Assembly: GCF_029543245.1 (NCBI RefSeq)
Contig: NZ_JARQWV010000023.1
Location: 27,075 to 91,074, forward strand
Source: Caulobacter endophyticus
GTDB lineage: Bacteria; Pseudomonadota; Alphaproteobacteria; Caulobacterales; Caulobacteraceae
DNA length: 64,000 nt
Direction of reading: 5' to 3'
A program made the translations under genes and the position numbers. Each line of letters opens with the position of its first letter. Within the stretch, counting starts at the first letter, position 1. The notes under the pieces are model-generated. The model had not been told where the DNA came from, ran no database searches, and saw only the letters and a program-made list of their open reading frames with translations. Of this stretch, positions 17,525-25,409 are shown piece after piece.

Positions 17525-18926
17525 ACCGGCAGATCAGCCCGCCCTGCGCGTAGTCGATCGCCACCTGCCCGCGCAGTTCGGCGCCGATGCTGCGTTCGAT
17601 CAGGCGCGAGCCGAAGCCGTGGCGGGTCGGGGCCGTCACCGGCGGACCGCCTTCCTCGCGCCATTCGAAGCCGAGGGCGTCGTTCACGACCGACCAAGTC
17701 AGGCGCAACCGGCCCGCCTCGGTGCTCAGCGCCCCGTACTTGGCGGCGTTGGTGGCCAGTTCGTGGAACACCATGCCCAGCGACAGGGCGATCCGGGCGG
17801 GCAGGTTGACGTCCGGTCCTTCCATGGCGATGCGGGCCGGATCATAGGGCGCCAGTTCCTGGGACAGGATCTGGCGCAGGCCCGCGCCGGCCCACTGGCT
17901 GTCGGTCAGGGCGTTGTGGGTCTGGGACAGGGCCAGCAGCCGCGCCTCGAAGGCGCGGGCGAAGGCCTCCGGCGTCAGGGCGCCGCGCAGGGTCTGGCGG
18001 GCGATGGCCTGCACCGTGGCCAGGGTGTTCTTGACGCGATGGTTCAACTCGTCGAGCAGCAGCCGCTGCTGCTCGCCGGCCAGAACCTTGTCCGTGACGT
18101 CCGATCCCTCGACCAGCACGCCCGAGACCGAGCCGTCCGGCTCGATGATCGGCTGGTAGATGAAGTCGAGGAAGCGGTCCTCCAGCGGCCCGTCGGGCGT
18201 GCGCTGCAACGCGACCTTGATCTCGCGGCCGATGAAGGCCTCGGCCGTGGCGGTCACCCGGTCGAGCAGGGTCACGAAGCCCTGTTCCACTACCTCCGGC
18301 AGGGCCTCGCGCAGCGGCAGGCCGACCACGTCGCGCCAGCCGATCAGCTGGGTGTAGGCGTTGTTGACCAGGTCGAAGCGGTGCTCGGGCCCGCGCAGCA
18401 CGGCCATGAAGCTGGGGGCCTGCATGAACAGGCGCCGCAGGTCGTCGTTCTGGGCGCCCGCCGCCCCGGCCCGCAGCAGCACGTCGTCCTGCAGCATGGC
18501 CATCTCGCCCCGTCCGAAGGCGACCTCCTTCAGGCGCTGGATGGCGGTGACGTCCTGGGTGTGCTGGACGATGTAGGCGGTCCTGCCGTCGGGACCGGGG
18601 ATCGGGGTGTGGGTGGCGCTCCAGATCCGGTCCTCGAAGCCGCCGCCCAGATGGGCCGGGCGCTCGATGGCGTAGGGAATCAGCGGCAGGTGATCGACCT
18701 TGCCGCTGTCGCGCGCCCGCAGCAGCGAGCTTTCCAGTCGCTCGCGCGACTCGCCATCGCTGGGAAAGGCCTCGAACAGGAAGGCGCCGTCGAGCTCGGC
18801 CCAGGTGCGGCCCAGGGTGTCGAGATAGGCCTGGTTGGCGGCCACGTACCGCAGGTCGCGGTCCAGCATCATGTACGGGGTGGGCAGACGATCGAACACC
18901 GCCGCGAAGTCGATCGGTCCGGTCAT
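17496..18926 (-). CDS. PAS-domain HWE-type sensor histidine kinase
   Basis: 476-aa soluble sensor kinase with no membrane segments. Two or three PAS domains occupy about residues 5-280 (PTPYMMLDRDLRYVAANQAY, a DGRTAYIVQHTQDVTAIQ linker, then FMAVLRGPEHRFDLVNNAY). The kinase core begins LLDELNHRVKNTLATVQAIA with phospho-acceptor H296, the HWE/HisKA_2 type common in alphaproteobacteria and often tied to general stress or light sensing. FHELATNAAKYGAL is the N box and HGFGSRLIERS the G-box region. No response regulator gene is adjacent, so the partner is unknown. No LOV cysteine motif is evident in what I read. Confidence 0.85.
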   Translation of the reverse strand: MTGPIDFAAVFDRLPTPYMMLDRDLRYVAANQAYLDTLGRTWAELDGAFLFEAFPSDGESRERLESSLLRARDSGKVDHLPLIPYAIERPAHLGGGFEDRIWSATHTPIPGPDGRTAYIVQHTQDVTAIQRLKEVAFGRGEMAMLQDDVLLRAGAAGAQNDDLRRLFMQAPSFMAVLRGPEHRFDLVNNAYTQLIGWRDVVGLPLREALPEVVEQGFVTLLDRVTATAEAFIGREIKVALQRTPDGPLEDRFLDFIYQPIIEPDGSVSGVLVEGSDVTDKVLAGEQQRLLLDELNHRVKNTLATVQAIARQTLRGALTPEAFARAFEARLLALSQTHNALTDSQWAGAGLRQILSQELAPYDPARIAMEGPDVNLPARIALSLGMVFHELATNAAKYGALSTEAGRLRLTWSVVNDALGFEWREEGGPPVTAPTRHGFGSRLIERSIGAELRGQVAIDYAQGGLICRFTVSMDRVF

Positions 18927-19041
18927 CGTCGCGGTATCATCCCCCCACCACTGGCCAGCGATAACGCAAGCTTGGCTTGAGAGGTTCCGCCTTTCTCCCG
19001 ACGGCTGAATTGCGAACGTATCTCAAGTAATGGCCGTTTCG

Positions 19042-19068
19042 TTGACACCCCGGCGCTCGCGCTTAAAA
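19042..19068 (+). promoter_or_regulatory. Probable housekeeping promoter of the sdh operon
   Basis: TTGACAC at 19042-19048, a 12-base spacer and GCTTAAAA at 19061-19068 fit the Caulobacter housekeeping promoter pattern (TTGACGS, N10-14, GCTANAWC). It lies about 40 bases before the sdhC start and supports that start over an in-frame ATG at 19030. Confidence 0.65.
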
Positions 19069-19107
19069 GCGTCCCGCAACGCACAAATCCACAGGTTGGA
19101 CGTAAAA

Positions 19108-19515
19108 ATGACCGAGACGAGCCGGGGGCTCCCTGAGCGTCCGCTGTCGCCGCACCTCCAGGTCTGGCGGCCGCACCTCACCATGATCTGCTCGATCACG
19201 CACCGCTTCAGCCTGTTCGGGCTGTATCTGGGCGTGCTGCTGCTGGCGGGCTGGGGCGTGGCGCTGGCTTCGGGCCCGGATCATTTCGCCTGCTACCAGA
19301 GCGCGCTCGGCTCGCTGCTCGGCAAGATCGCCCTGTTCGGCGTCACCTGCGCGATCTTTTACAACGTCGCCTACATCATCCGGCAGACCTTCTGGGACCT
19401 GGGCAAGGGCTTTGCGCCCAAGACCGCCGACCTGACGGCCGTCGTCGTCTTCGCCTTCACGATCGTCGCCAGCGTGGTCACCTGGGCCATCGCCGCCGCC
19501 ACGGGGGTGTTCTGA
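19108..19515 (+). CDS. sdhC: Succinate dehydrogenase cytochrome b556 subunit
   Basis: 135-aa membrane anchor of complex II, with three membrane helices. RPLSPHLQVWRPHLTM and SITHRFSL are the SdhC signatures; the histidine in SITHR belongs to the quinone/heme region. It is the first gene of sdhCDAB. The ATG at 19108 follows a purine-rich AGGTTGGA; the earlier ATG at 19030 would overlap the promoter. Confidence 0.93.
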   Translation: MTETSRGLPERPLSPHLQVWRPHLTMICSITHRFSLFGLYLGVLLLAGWGVALASGPDHFACYQSALGSLLGKIALFGVTCAIFYNVAYIIRQTFWDLGKGFAPKTADLTAVVVFAFTIVASVVTWAIAAATGVF

Positions 19516-19517
19516 TC

Positions 19518-19919
19518 ATGAGCAGCAAGACCAACAGCTTCCGCACGCCGCTGTCGCGGGCGCGCGGCCTGGGCGCGGCCCACCACGGCGTCAGCCACTT
19601 CATAGCCGAGCGCGTCTCGGGCCTGGCGCTCGTGCCGCTGCTCCTGTGGGGCGTGTTCGCCGCCATCCGCCTGGCCGGCGCCGACTTCGACACCGTCGTC
19701 GTCTGGGTGGCGCTCCCGATGAACGCCGTCCTGCTGTCGCTGCTCTTCATCGCCCTGCTGGTGCACCTGAAGAACGCCATCCAGGTGGTCATCGAGGACT
19801 ATGTCGAGGCGTTCGCCCCGAAGGCCGCCCTCATCATCGGCAACCTGTTTCTCTGCATGCTCGCCGGCGTCGCCGGGATCGTCTCGATCCTGAAGATCGC
19901 CTTCACCGGAGCCCTTTGA
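19518..19919 (+). CDS. sdhD: Succinate dehydrogenase hydrophobic anchor subunit
   Basis: 133-aa second membrane anchor of succinate dehydrogenase. GLGAAHHGVSHFIAERVSG near residues 17-36 carries the heme/quinone-site residues of the alphaproteobacterial SdhD, followed by three membrane helices. It starts two bases after the sdhC stop, and its own stop shares a base with the sdhA ATG (TGATG). Confidence 0.92.
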   Translation: MSSKTNSFRTPLSRARGLGAAHHGVSHFIAERVSGLALVPLLLWGVFAAIRLAGADFDTVVVWVALPMNAVLLSLLFIALLVHLKNAIQVVIEDYVEAFAPKAALIIGNLFLCMLAGVAGIVSILKIAFTGAL

Positions 19920-21706
19920 TGTCGGCCTATACGTTCATCGACCACAAGTTCGACGTCGTCGTCGTGGGCGCCGGCGGCTCGGGCCTCCGCGCCGCGCTCG
20001 GCGCCGCGCAAGCCGGCCTCAAGACCGCCTGCATCACCAAGGTGTTCCCGACCCGCAGCCACACCGTGGCGGCCCAGGGCGGCATCTCGGCCAGCCTCGG
20101 CAACATGGGCCAGGACGACTGGCGCTGGCACATGTTCGACACCGTCAAGGGTTCGGACTGGCTGGGCGACCAGGACGCCATCGAGTACCTGACCCGCAAC
20201 GCTCCGGCGGCGGTCTATGAGCTCGAGCACTGGGGCGTGCCGTTCTCGCGCACGGCCGAGGGCAAGATCTACCAGCGCGCCTTCGGCGGCATGACCAAGA
20301 ACTTCGGCGAAGGCCCGATCCAGCGCACCTGCGCGGCGGCCGACCGCACCGGTCACGCCATGCTGCACACGATGTACGGCCAGTCGCTGGCCCACGACAC
20401 CGAGTTCTTCATCGAGTACTTCGCCCTCGACCTGATCATGGAAGACGGCGCCTGCCGCGGCGTGACCGCGTGGAAGCTCGACGACGGCACCCTGCACCGC
20501 TTCCAGGCCCAGACGGTGATCCTGGCCACCGGCGGCTACGGTCGGGCCTACTTCTCGGCCACCTCGGCCCACACCTGCACGGGCGACGGCAACGCCATGG
20601 CGCTGCGCGCCGGCCTGCCGCTGCAGGACATGGAATTCGTGCAGTTCCACCCCACCGGCATCTACGGCGCCGGCTGCCTGATCACCGAAGGCGCCCGCGG
20701 CGAAGGCGGCTACCTGACCAACTCGGAAGGCGAGCGCTTCATGGAGCGCTACGCCCCGTCGGTTAAGGACCTGGCGCCCCGCGACATGGTCAGCCGCGCG
20801 ATGACCATCGAGATCCGCGAAGGCCGCGGCGTGGGCCCCAACAAGGACCACATCTTCCTGCACCTCGACCACCTGGATCCGAAGATCCTGGCCGAGCGCC
20901 TGCCGGGCATCTCGGAAACGGCGAAGGTGTTCGCCGGCGTCGACGTGACCAAGGCCCCGATCCCGGTGCTGCCGACCGTCCACTACAACATGGGCGGCAT
21001 CCCGACGAACTATCACGGCGAAGTCGTCACCAAGTCGGGCGACAACCCCGACCAGGTGATCCCCGGCCTGATGGCCGTGGGCGAAGCCGCCTGCGTGTCG
21101 GTGCACGGCGCCAACCGCCTGGGCTCGAACTCGCTGATCGACCTGGTGGTGTTCGGCCGCGCGGCCGGCCTGCGCTGCGCCGAGGTCCTGACCCCCGGCG
21201 CCAAGCAGCCGGAACTGAAGGCCAGCCAGACCGAAGCCCACATCGAGCGCTTCGACCGCATGCGCAACGCCAATGGCTCGACCCCGACCGCCGAACTGCG
21301 CCTCGAAATGCAGAAGGCGATGCAGGAAGACGCCGCCGTGTTCCGCACCGGCGAGAGCCTGGACAGCGGCGTGGCCCGCCTCCAGGCCGTCTGGGACAAG
21401 AAGGGCGACGTGAAGGTCTCCGACCGCGGTCTGGTGTGGAACACCGACCTGATGGAGACCCTCGAGTTCGACAACCTCATCGGCCAGGCGGTCGTGACGG
21501 TGAACGGCGCGGCCAACCGCACCGAGAGCCGCGGCGCCCACGCCCGCGAGGACTTCTCCGAGCGTAACGACACCGAGTGGATGAAGCACACCCTGGCCTG
21601 GCTCGACAACGAGACCGGCAAGGTCAGCATCGATTTCCGTCCGGTGCACAACTACACGATGTCGACCGACATCGACTACATCCCGCCGAAGCAACGGGTT
21701 TACTAG
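19919..21706 (+). CDS. sdhA: Succinate dehydrogenase flavoprotein subunit
   Basis: 595-aa catalytic flavoprotein of complex II, oxidising succinate to fumarate. VVVVGAGGSGLRAALGA is the FAD-binding motif, and RSHTVAAQGGISASLGN contains the histidine that binds FAD covalently. HPTGIYGAGCLITEGARGEGG and HGANRLGSNSLIDLVVFGR are further signatures. The C-terminus ends DYIPPKQRVY as in close relatives. The ATG overlaps the sdhD stop by one base; the frame is open further upstream but inside sdhD. Confidence 0.97.
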   Translation: MSAYTFIDHKFDVVVVGAGGSGLRAALGAAQAGLKTACITKVFPTRSHTVAAQGGISASLGNMGQDDWRWHMFDTVKGSDWLGDQDAIEYLTRNAPAAVYELEHWGVPFSRTAEGKIYQRAFGGMTKNFGEGPIQRTCAAADRTGHAMLHTMYGQSLAHDTEFFIEYFALDLIMEDGACRGVTAWKLDDGTLHRFQAQTVILATGGYGRAYFSATSAHTCTGDGNAMALRAGLPLQDMEFVQFHPTGIYGAGCLITEGARGEGGYLTNSEGERFMERYAPSVKDLAPRDMVSRAMTIEIREGRGVGPNKDHIFLHLDHLDPKILAERLPGISETAKVFAGVDVTKAPIPVLPTVHYNMGGIPTNYHGEVVTKSGDNPDQVIPGLMAVGEAACVSVHGANRLGSNSLIDLVVFGRAAGLRCAEVLTPGAKQPELKASQTEAHIERFDRMRNANGSTPTAELRLEMQKAMQEDAAVFRTGESLDSGVARLQAVWDKKGDVKVSDRGLVWNTDLMETLEFDNLIGQAVVTVNGAANRTESRGAHAREDFSERNDTEWMKHTLAWLDNETGKVSIDFRPVHNYTMSTDIDYIPPKQRVY

Positions 21707-21716
21707 GGGAACGCAG

Positions 21717-22499
21717 ATGGTCCAGCTCTCTCTTCCCAAGAACTCCCGCGTTCAGAGCGGCAAGCACTGGCCCGCTCCGGCCGGCGCCAAGAACGTGCGC
21801 TCGTTCAAGATCTACCGCTACGATCCCGAAACCGGGATGAACCCGCGGTGGGACACCTATGACGTCGACGTCGACGCCTGCGGTCCCATGGTCCTGGACG
21901 CGCTGCTCTACATCAAGAACACCATCGACCCGACCCTGGCCTTCCGCCGGTCGTGCCGCGAAGGTGTCTGCGGCTCCTGCGCGATGAACATCGGCGGCCG
22001 CAACACCCTGGCCTGCACGCACGGCCACGGCGAGGTGCCCGGCAAGGCGGTCACGATCAGCCCGCTGCCGCACGCGCCGGTGGTCAAGGACCTGATCCCC
22101 GACCTGACGCTGTTCTACGCCCAGTACGCCTCGATCGAGCCGTGGCTGCACACCACGACCCCCGAGCCGCAGAAGGAATGGCGCCAGGCCCCGGAAGACC
22201 GCGAGAAGCTCGATGGTCTCTACGAGTGCATCCTGTGCGCCTGCTGCTCGACCTCGTGCCCCAGCTACTGGTGGAACGGCGACAAGTACCTGGGCCCGGC
22301 GGCCCTGCTGCACGCCTACCGCTGGCTGATCGACAGCCGCGACGAAGCCACGGGCGACCGCCTCGACGACCTCGAGGACCCGTTCAAGCTCTATCGCTGC
22401 CACACGATCATGAACTGCGCCCAGGTCTGCCCGAAGGGTCTGAACCCGGCCAAGGCCATCGCCTCGATCAAGAAGATGCTGGTGGAGCGGGTGGTCTGA
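21717..22499 (+). CDS. sdhB: Succinate dehydrogenase iron-sulfur subunit
   Basis: 260-aa Fe-S subunit carrying electrons from SdhA to quinone. CREGVCGSCAM binds the [2Fe-2S] cluster, CILCACCSTSCPSYWW and CAQVCPKGLNP bind the [4Fe-4S] and [3Fe-4S] clusters. It follows sdhA by ten bases and completes the operon order C-D-A-B. Its stop overlaps the start of the following membrane protein gene. Confidence 0.97.
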   Translation: MVQLSLPKNSRVQSGKHWPAPAGAKNVRSFKIYRYDPETGMNPRWDTYDVDVDACGPMVLDALLYIKNTIDPTLAFRRSCREGVCGSCAMNIGGRNTLACTHGHGEVPGKAVTISPLPHAPVVKDLIPDLTLFYAQYASIEPWLHTTTPEPQKEWRQAPEDREKLDGLYECILCACCSTSCPSYWWNGDKYLGPAALLHAYRWLIDSRDEATGDRLDDLEDPFKLYRCHTIMNCAQVCPKGLNPAKAIASIKKMLVERVV

Positions 22500-23053
22500 C
22501 GACTGCTCGCGCCTTCGGTCTCGCCGCATTCCTGTGGGGCGCGGCCGAGGGCTTCCTGTTCTTCGTCGTTCCGGACGTGCTCATAAGCCTCGTCGCTCTG
22601 CGGCGAGGCTTTCGCATGGGGGCCTTGACGAGCCTGCTGGCCGCCCTGGGGGCGATGGTCGGCGGGGCGGCCATGTGGCTGTGGAGCGCCAATGCGCCGG
22701 ATGCAGCGCTGAAGGCGGTGGCGGCGGTGCCGTCGGTCTCCGACGCCATGATCGACAAGGCCCGGGACGACATGGCTCGCGAGGGCTGGATCCTGGCCAG
22801 CCTGAAGGGGCCGCTGACCTCGACGCCCTACAAGGTCTATGCGGCCCTGGCCCCGCAGGCGGGCGCGGGCCTGCCGGTCTTCGCCGCCGCGGCCCTGCCT
22901 GTTCGCCTGCCGCGCTTTCTGCTCGTGGCGGCGGCGTTTTCGCTGATCGGCGCCATCATGCGTGGACGGGTCGGGCCAAGGACGCTGCTGGCCGTCTTCA
23001 CGGCGGGATGGGTGTTGTTCTATGGCTGGTTCTGGATGACCCGTCCCGGCTAG
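22496..23053 (+). CDS. Small integral membrane protein of unknown function
   Basis: About 185 aa with roughly four membrane segments (FGLAAFLWGAAEGFLFFVVP, LTSLLAALGAMVGGAAMWLW, a later LLVAAAFSLIGAIM and TLLAVFTAGWVLFYGWFW). The layout loosely recalls small DedA/VTT-like proteins, but I see no firm family motif. No ATG, GTG or TTG exists near the natural N-terminus. The best start is the CTG at 22496, overlapping the sdhB stop (CTGA), with GGTGGAG at 22481-22487 eight bases before it. The first in-frame ATG (22615) would remove the first membrane segment. Confidence 0.6.
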   Translation: MTTARAFGLAAFLWGAAEGFLFFVVPDVLISLVALRRGFRMGALTSLLAALGAMVGGAAMWLWSANAPDAALKAVAAVPSVSDAMIDKARDDMAREGWILASLKGPLTSTPYKVYAALAPQAGAGLPVFAAAALPVRLPRFLLVAAAFSLIGAIMRGRVGPRTLLAVFTAGWVLFYGWFWMTRPG

Positions 23054-23112
23054 CGTCGACTTGCAAAAGATGACGGGGTCGTCAATTTTGTTTCGTGCGG
23101 GAGGCAAGCGCG

Positions 23113-24357
23113 TTGAGTGAAGCGGTCGTGAGCGATCCGAAGGCCAAGGTGGTGATCGTCGGTGCGGGCCATGCGGGCGGCTCGGCCGCCGCCTTCCTGC
23201 GCCAGTACGGCCACGAGGGCCCGATCGTGCTGATCGGCGAAGAGCCGCTGCTGCCCTACCAGCGCCCGCCGCTCAGCAAGGCCTGGCTGAAGGGCGAGGC
23301 CGACGCCGAGAGCCTCGCTCTCAAGCCGCAGGACTGGTACGCCGAGGCCAATGTCGCCCTGCGCCTGCAGGGCGTGGCGACCAGCCTCAACCGCGGCGAC
23401 CGCACCGTCAGCCTCGCCTCGGGCGAGGTGATCACCTACGACTTTCTCATCCTGGCCACCGGCGCCCGCGCCCGCGAACTGCCGATCCCCGGCGCGGATC
23501 TGGCCGGCGTGCTGGCCCTGCGCACGGCGGCCGACGCCGAGGCCCTGAAGGCCGCGCTGGGCGAGGGCAAGCGCCTGGCCGTGGTCGGCGGCGGCTATGT
23601 CGGCCTGGAAGCGGCCGCCTCGGCCCGCGCCCTGGGCGCGGAGGCCACCGTCATCGAGCGCGAGAGCCGGGTGCTGGCCCGCGTCGCCTGCGAGACCCTG
23701 TCGACCTTCTTCCAGGACTATCACGGCGCGCGCGGCGTGACGTTCGAGCTGAACGCCAATGTCGAGGCCTTCGAGGGCGAGAACGGCCACGTCACCGGCG
23801 TGCGCCTGAAGGGCGGCGAGGTCGTGCCTTGCGACGCGGCCCTGGTGGGCGTCGGCGCCCATCCCAATGTCGAGCTGGCCCAGGACGCGGGCCTGGAGTG
23901 CACGGGCGGCATCGTCGTCGATCTGGAAGCCCGCACCAGCGATCCGCGCGTCTTCGCCATCGGCGACGTCGCCCACCGGCCGCTGCCGCTGTACGAGCGC
24001 CAGTTCCGTCTCGAAAGCGTGCCCAACGCCCTGGAGCAGGCCAAGCAGGCCGCCGCCGCCATCGTCGGCCGCGCCGGGCCCTCGCCGGAAGTGCCGTGGT
24101 TCTGGTCGGATCAGTACGACCTGAAGCTCCAGATCGCCGGCCTGCCGTTCGACGCCGACAGCACCATCGTGCGCGGCGACGTGGCCGCCGCCAAGTTCGC
24201 CGTCTTCCACCTCAAGGGCGACCTCGTCCAGGCTGTGGAAGCCGTCAACGCGCCGCCCGAGTTCATGGCCGGCAAACAATTGATCGCCAAGCGGACGCCC
24301 GTGTCTAAGACAAGGCTGGCGGATCCGGCGATATCCATGAAGGAAGTGGCGGCTTAG
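23113..24357 (+). CDS. NAD(P)H-dependent ferredoxin reductase (FAD)
   Basis: 414-aa flavoprotein of the putidaredoxin-reductase/rhodocoxin-reductase class. VVIVGAGHAGGSAAAFLRQ binds FAD, PYQRPPLSKAWLKG is a class signature, LAVVGGGYVGLEAAASA binds NAD(P), and VFAIGDVAHRPLPLY is the second FAD motif. It should transfer electrons from NAD(P)H to the [2Fe-2S] ferredoxin encoded 30 bases downstream, which in turn would serve a P450, a dioxygenase or Fe-S assembly; no such oxygenase is in this window. I start at the TTG at 23113, because GGGAGG at 23099-23104 is eight bases before it; GTG at 23095 precedes that site. Confidence 0.88.
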   Translation: MSEAVVSDPKAKVVIVGAGHAGGSAAAFLRQYGHEGPIVLIGEEPLLPYQRPPLSKAWLKGEADAESLALKPQDWYAEANVALRLQGVATSLNRGDRTVSLASGEVITYDFLILATGARARELPIPGADLAGVLALRTAADAEALKAALGEGKRLAVVGGGYVGLEAAASARALGAEATVIERESRVLARVACETLSTFFQDYHGARGVTFELNANVEAFEGENGHVTGVRLKGGEVVPCDAALVGVGAHPNVELAQDAGLECTGGIVVDLEARTSDPRVFAIGDVAHRPLPLYERQFRLESVPNALEQAKQAAAAIVGRAGPSPEVPWFWSDQYDLKLQIAGLPFDADSTIVRGDVAAAKFAVFHLKGDLVQAVEAVNAPPEFMAGKQLIAKRTPVSKTRLADPAISMKEVAA

Positions 24358-24387
24358 ATCCGCCCCAAAGAGCTACGCAGGGGAACC

Positions 24388-24708
24388 ATGGCCAAGATCA
24401 CCTACATCGAATTCGACGGGACCGAGCACGTCCTCGACGTCAAGCCGGGCCTGACGGTCATGGAAGGCGCCGTGAAGAACAACGTCCCGGGCATCGACGC
24501 CGACTGCGGCGGCGCCTGCGCCTGCGCGACCTGCCACGTCTATGTGGACGACGCCTGGACCGATAAGACCGGCGACAAGTCGGCCATGGAGGAGTCGATG
24601 CTCGACTTCGCCGAGAACGTCGAGCCCAACAGCCGCCTGTCGTGCCAGATCAAGGTCAGCGACGCCTTGGACGGCCTGGTCGTGCGCCTGCCGGAAAGCC
24701 AGCACTGA
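24388..24708 (+). CDS. [2Fe-2S] ferredoxin (adrenodoxin/putidaredoxin type)
   Basis: 106-aa vertebrate-type [2Fe-2S] ferredoxin. The cluster ligands are in DADCGGACACATCHVYV (three cysteines of the CX5CX2C pattern) and the fourth is in RLSCQIKV. It probably accepts electrons from the reductase encoded immediately upstream. The ATG is preceded by AGGGGA. Such ferredoxins serve cytochrome P450 systems or Fe-S/haem biosynthesis; the target is not evident here. Confidence 0.93.
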   Translation: MAKITYIEFDGTEHVLDVKPGLTVMEGAVKNNVPGIDADCGGACACATCHVYVDDAWTDKTGDKSAMEESMLDFAENVEPNSRLSCQIKVSDALDGLVVRLPESQH

Positions 24709-24727
24709 CCTTGCAGGCGAGGGGGTT

Positions 24728-25343
24728 TCAGCGGCTCGGGACGAGGCGCCGGATCCCCTCCTGCATTTCCACAAGCGCCTCCAGGATGTGCTCGTCGCGG
24801 ACCGTCGCGCGGGCGTAGGCCTCCACGCGCGGCAGCGCCTCGATCGGATCGATCCCGAGGCGGCGGCCCGTGATCCGGGCGGCCAGCAGCACCGGCGCGA
24901 TCGCGCAGTCGGCATGCGACAGGGATCCGCCGACGGCGTAGGGGCCGTCTTCCAAGAGGTCGCCGAGCACGGCCAGGGCGTCGGCCAGCTGCTCGAACAG
25001 CCGGCGGTTCTCGGCCGGGTCATGGGGCGTAGCCAGGGCGACCATCGGCGGCATCAGGTAGAGATCGGCCACGCGCACCAGCTGCCGCGCCCGCGCGCGT
25101 TCCAGAACGCCGGCGGGGGAAGAGCTCCTCCAGCAGCTCCAGGATGACAGCCGACTCCCACACCGCCTCGCCGTCGTCGAGGATCAGCACCGGCACGCGG
25201 CCTGTCGGGCTGATGTCGCGAAAGCCCCGATCGTTCGGCCAGCCTGACGGCGGCGGGACGATCTCGACGTCCAGGCCCTTGGCCCGCAGCGCGATCCTGA
25301 CCCGGGTCGCGAACGGCGAGGCCGGAAGGCTGATCAGCTGCAT
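24728..25343 (-). pseudogene. Glutathione S-transferase interrupted by a +1 frameshift
   Basis: The N-terminal thioredoxin-like half (MQLISLPASPFATRVRIALR, then SPTGRVPVLILDDGE and WESAVILELLEELFP) reads from 25343, while the helical C-terminal half (RVADLYLMPPMV to RRLVPSR, ending at 24728) is one frame away. The break falls at a run of five G on the + strand, 25115-25119; with four G the two halves join smoothly as ELFPAGVLERARARQLVRVA. No early stop or other damage is visible. It is either a very recent pseudogene or a homopolymer sequencing error. The intact protein would be a GST of about 200 residues. Confidence 0.8.
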
Positions 25344-25409
25344 GGAAGGCCCCCTCTTAAGCGAGGGCGCGACCTTCGCGCGGGCCGGTGCGGCTTGCAA
25401 TCGAGGCGA

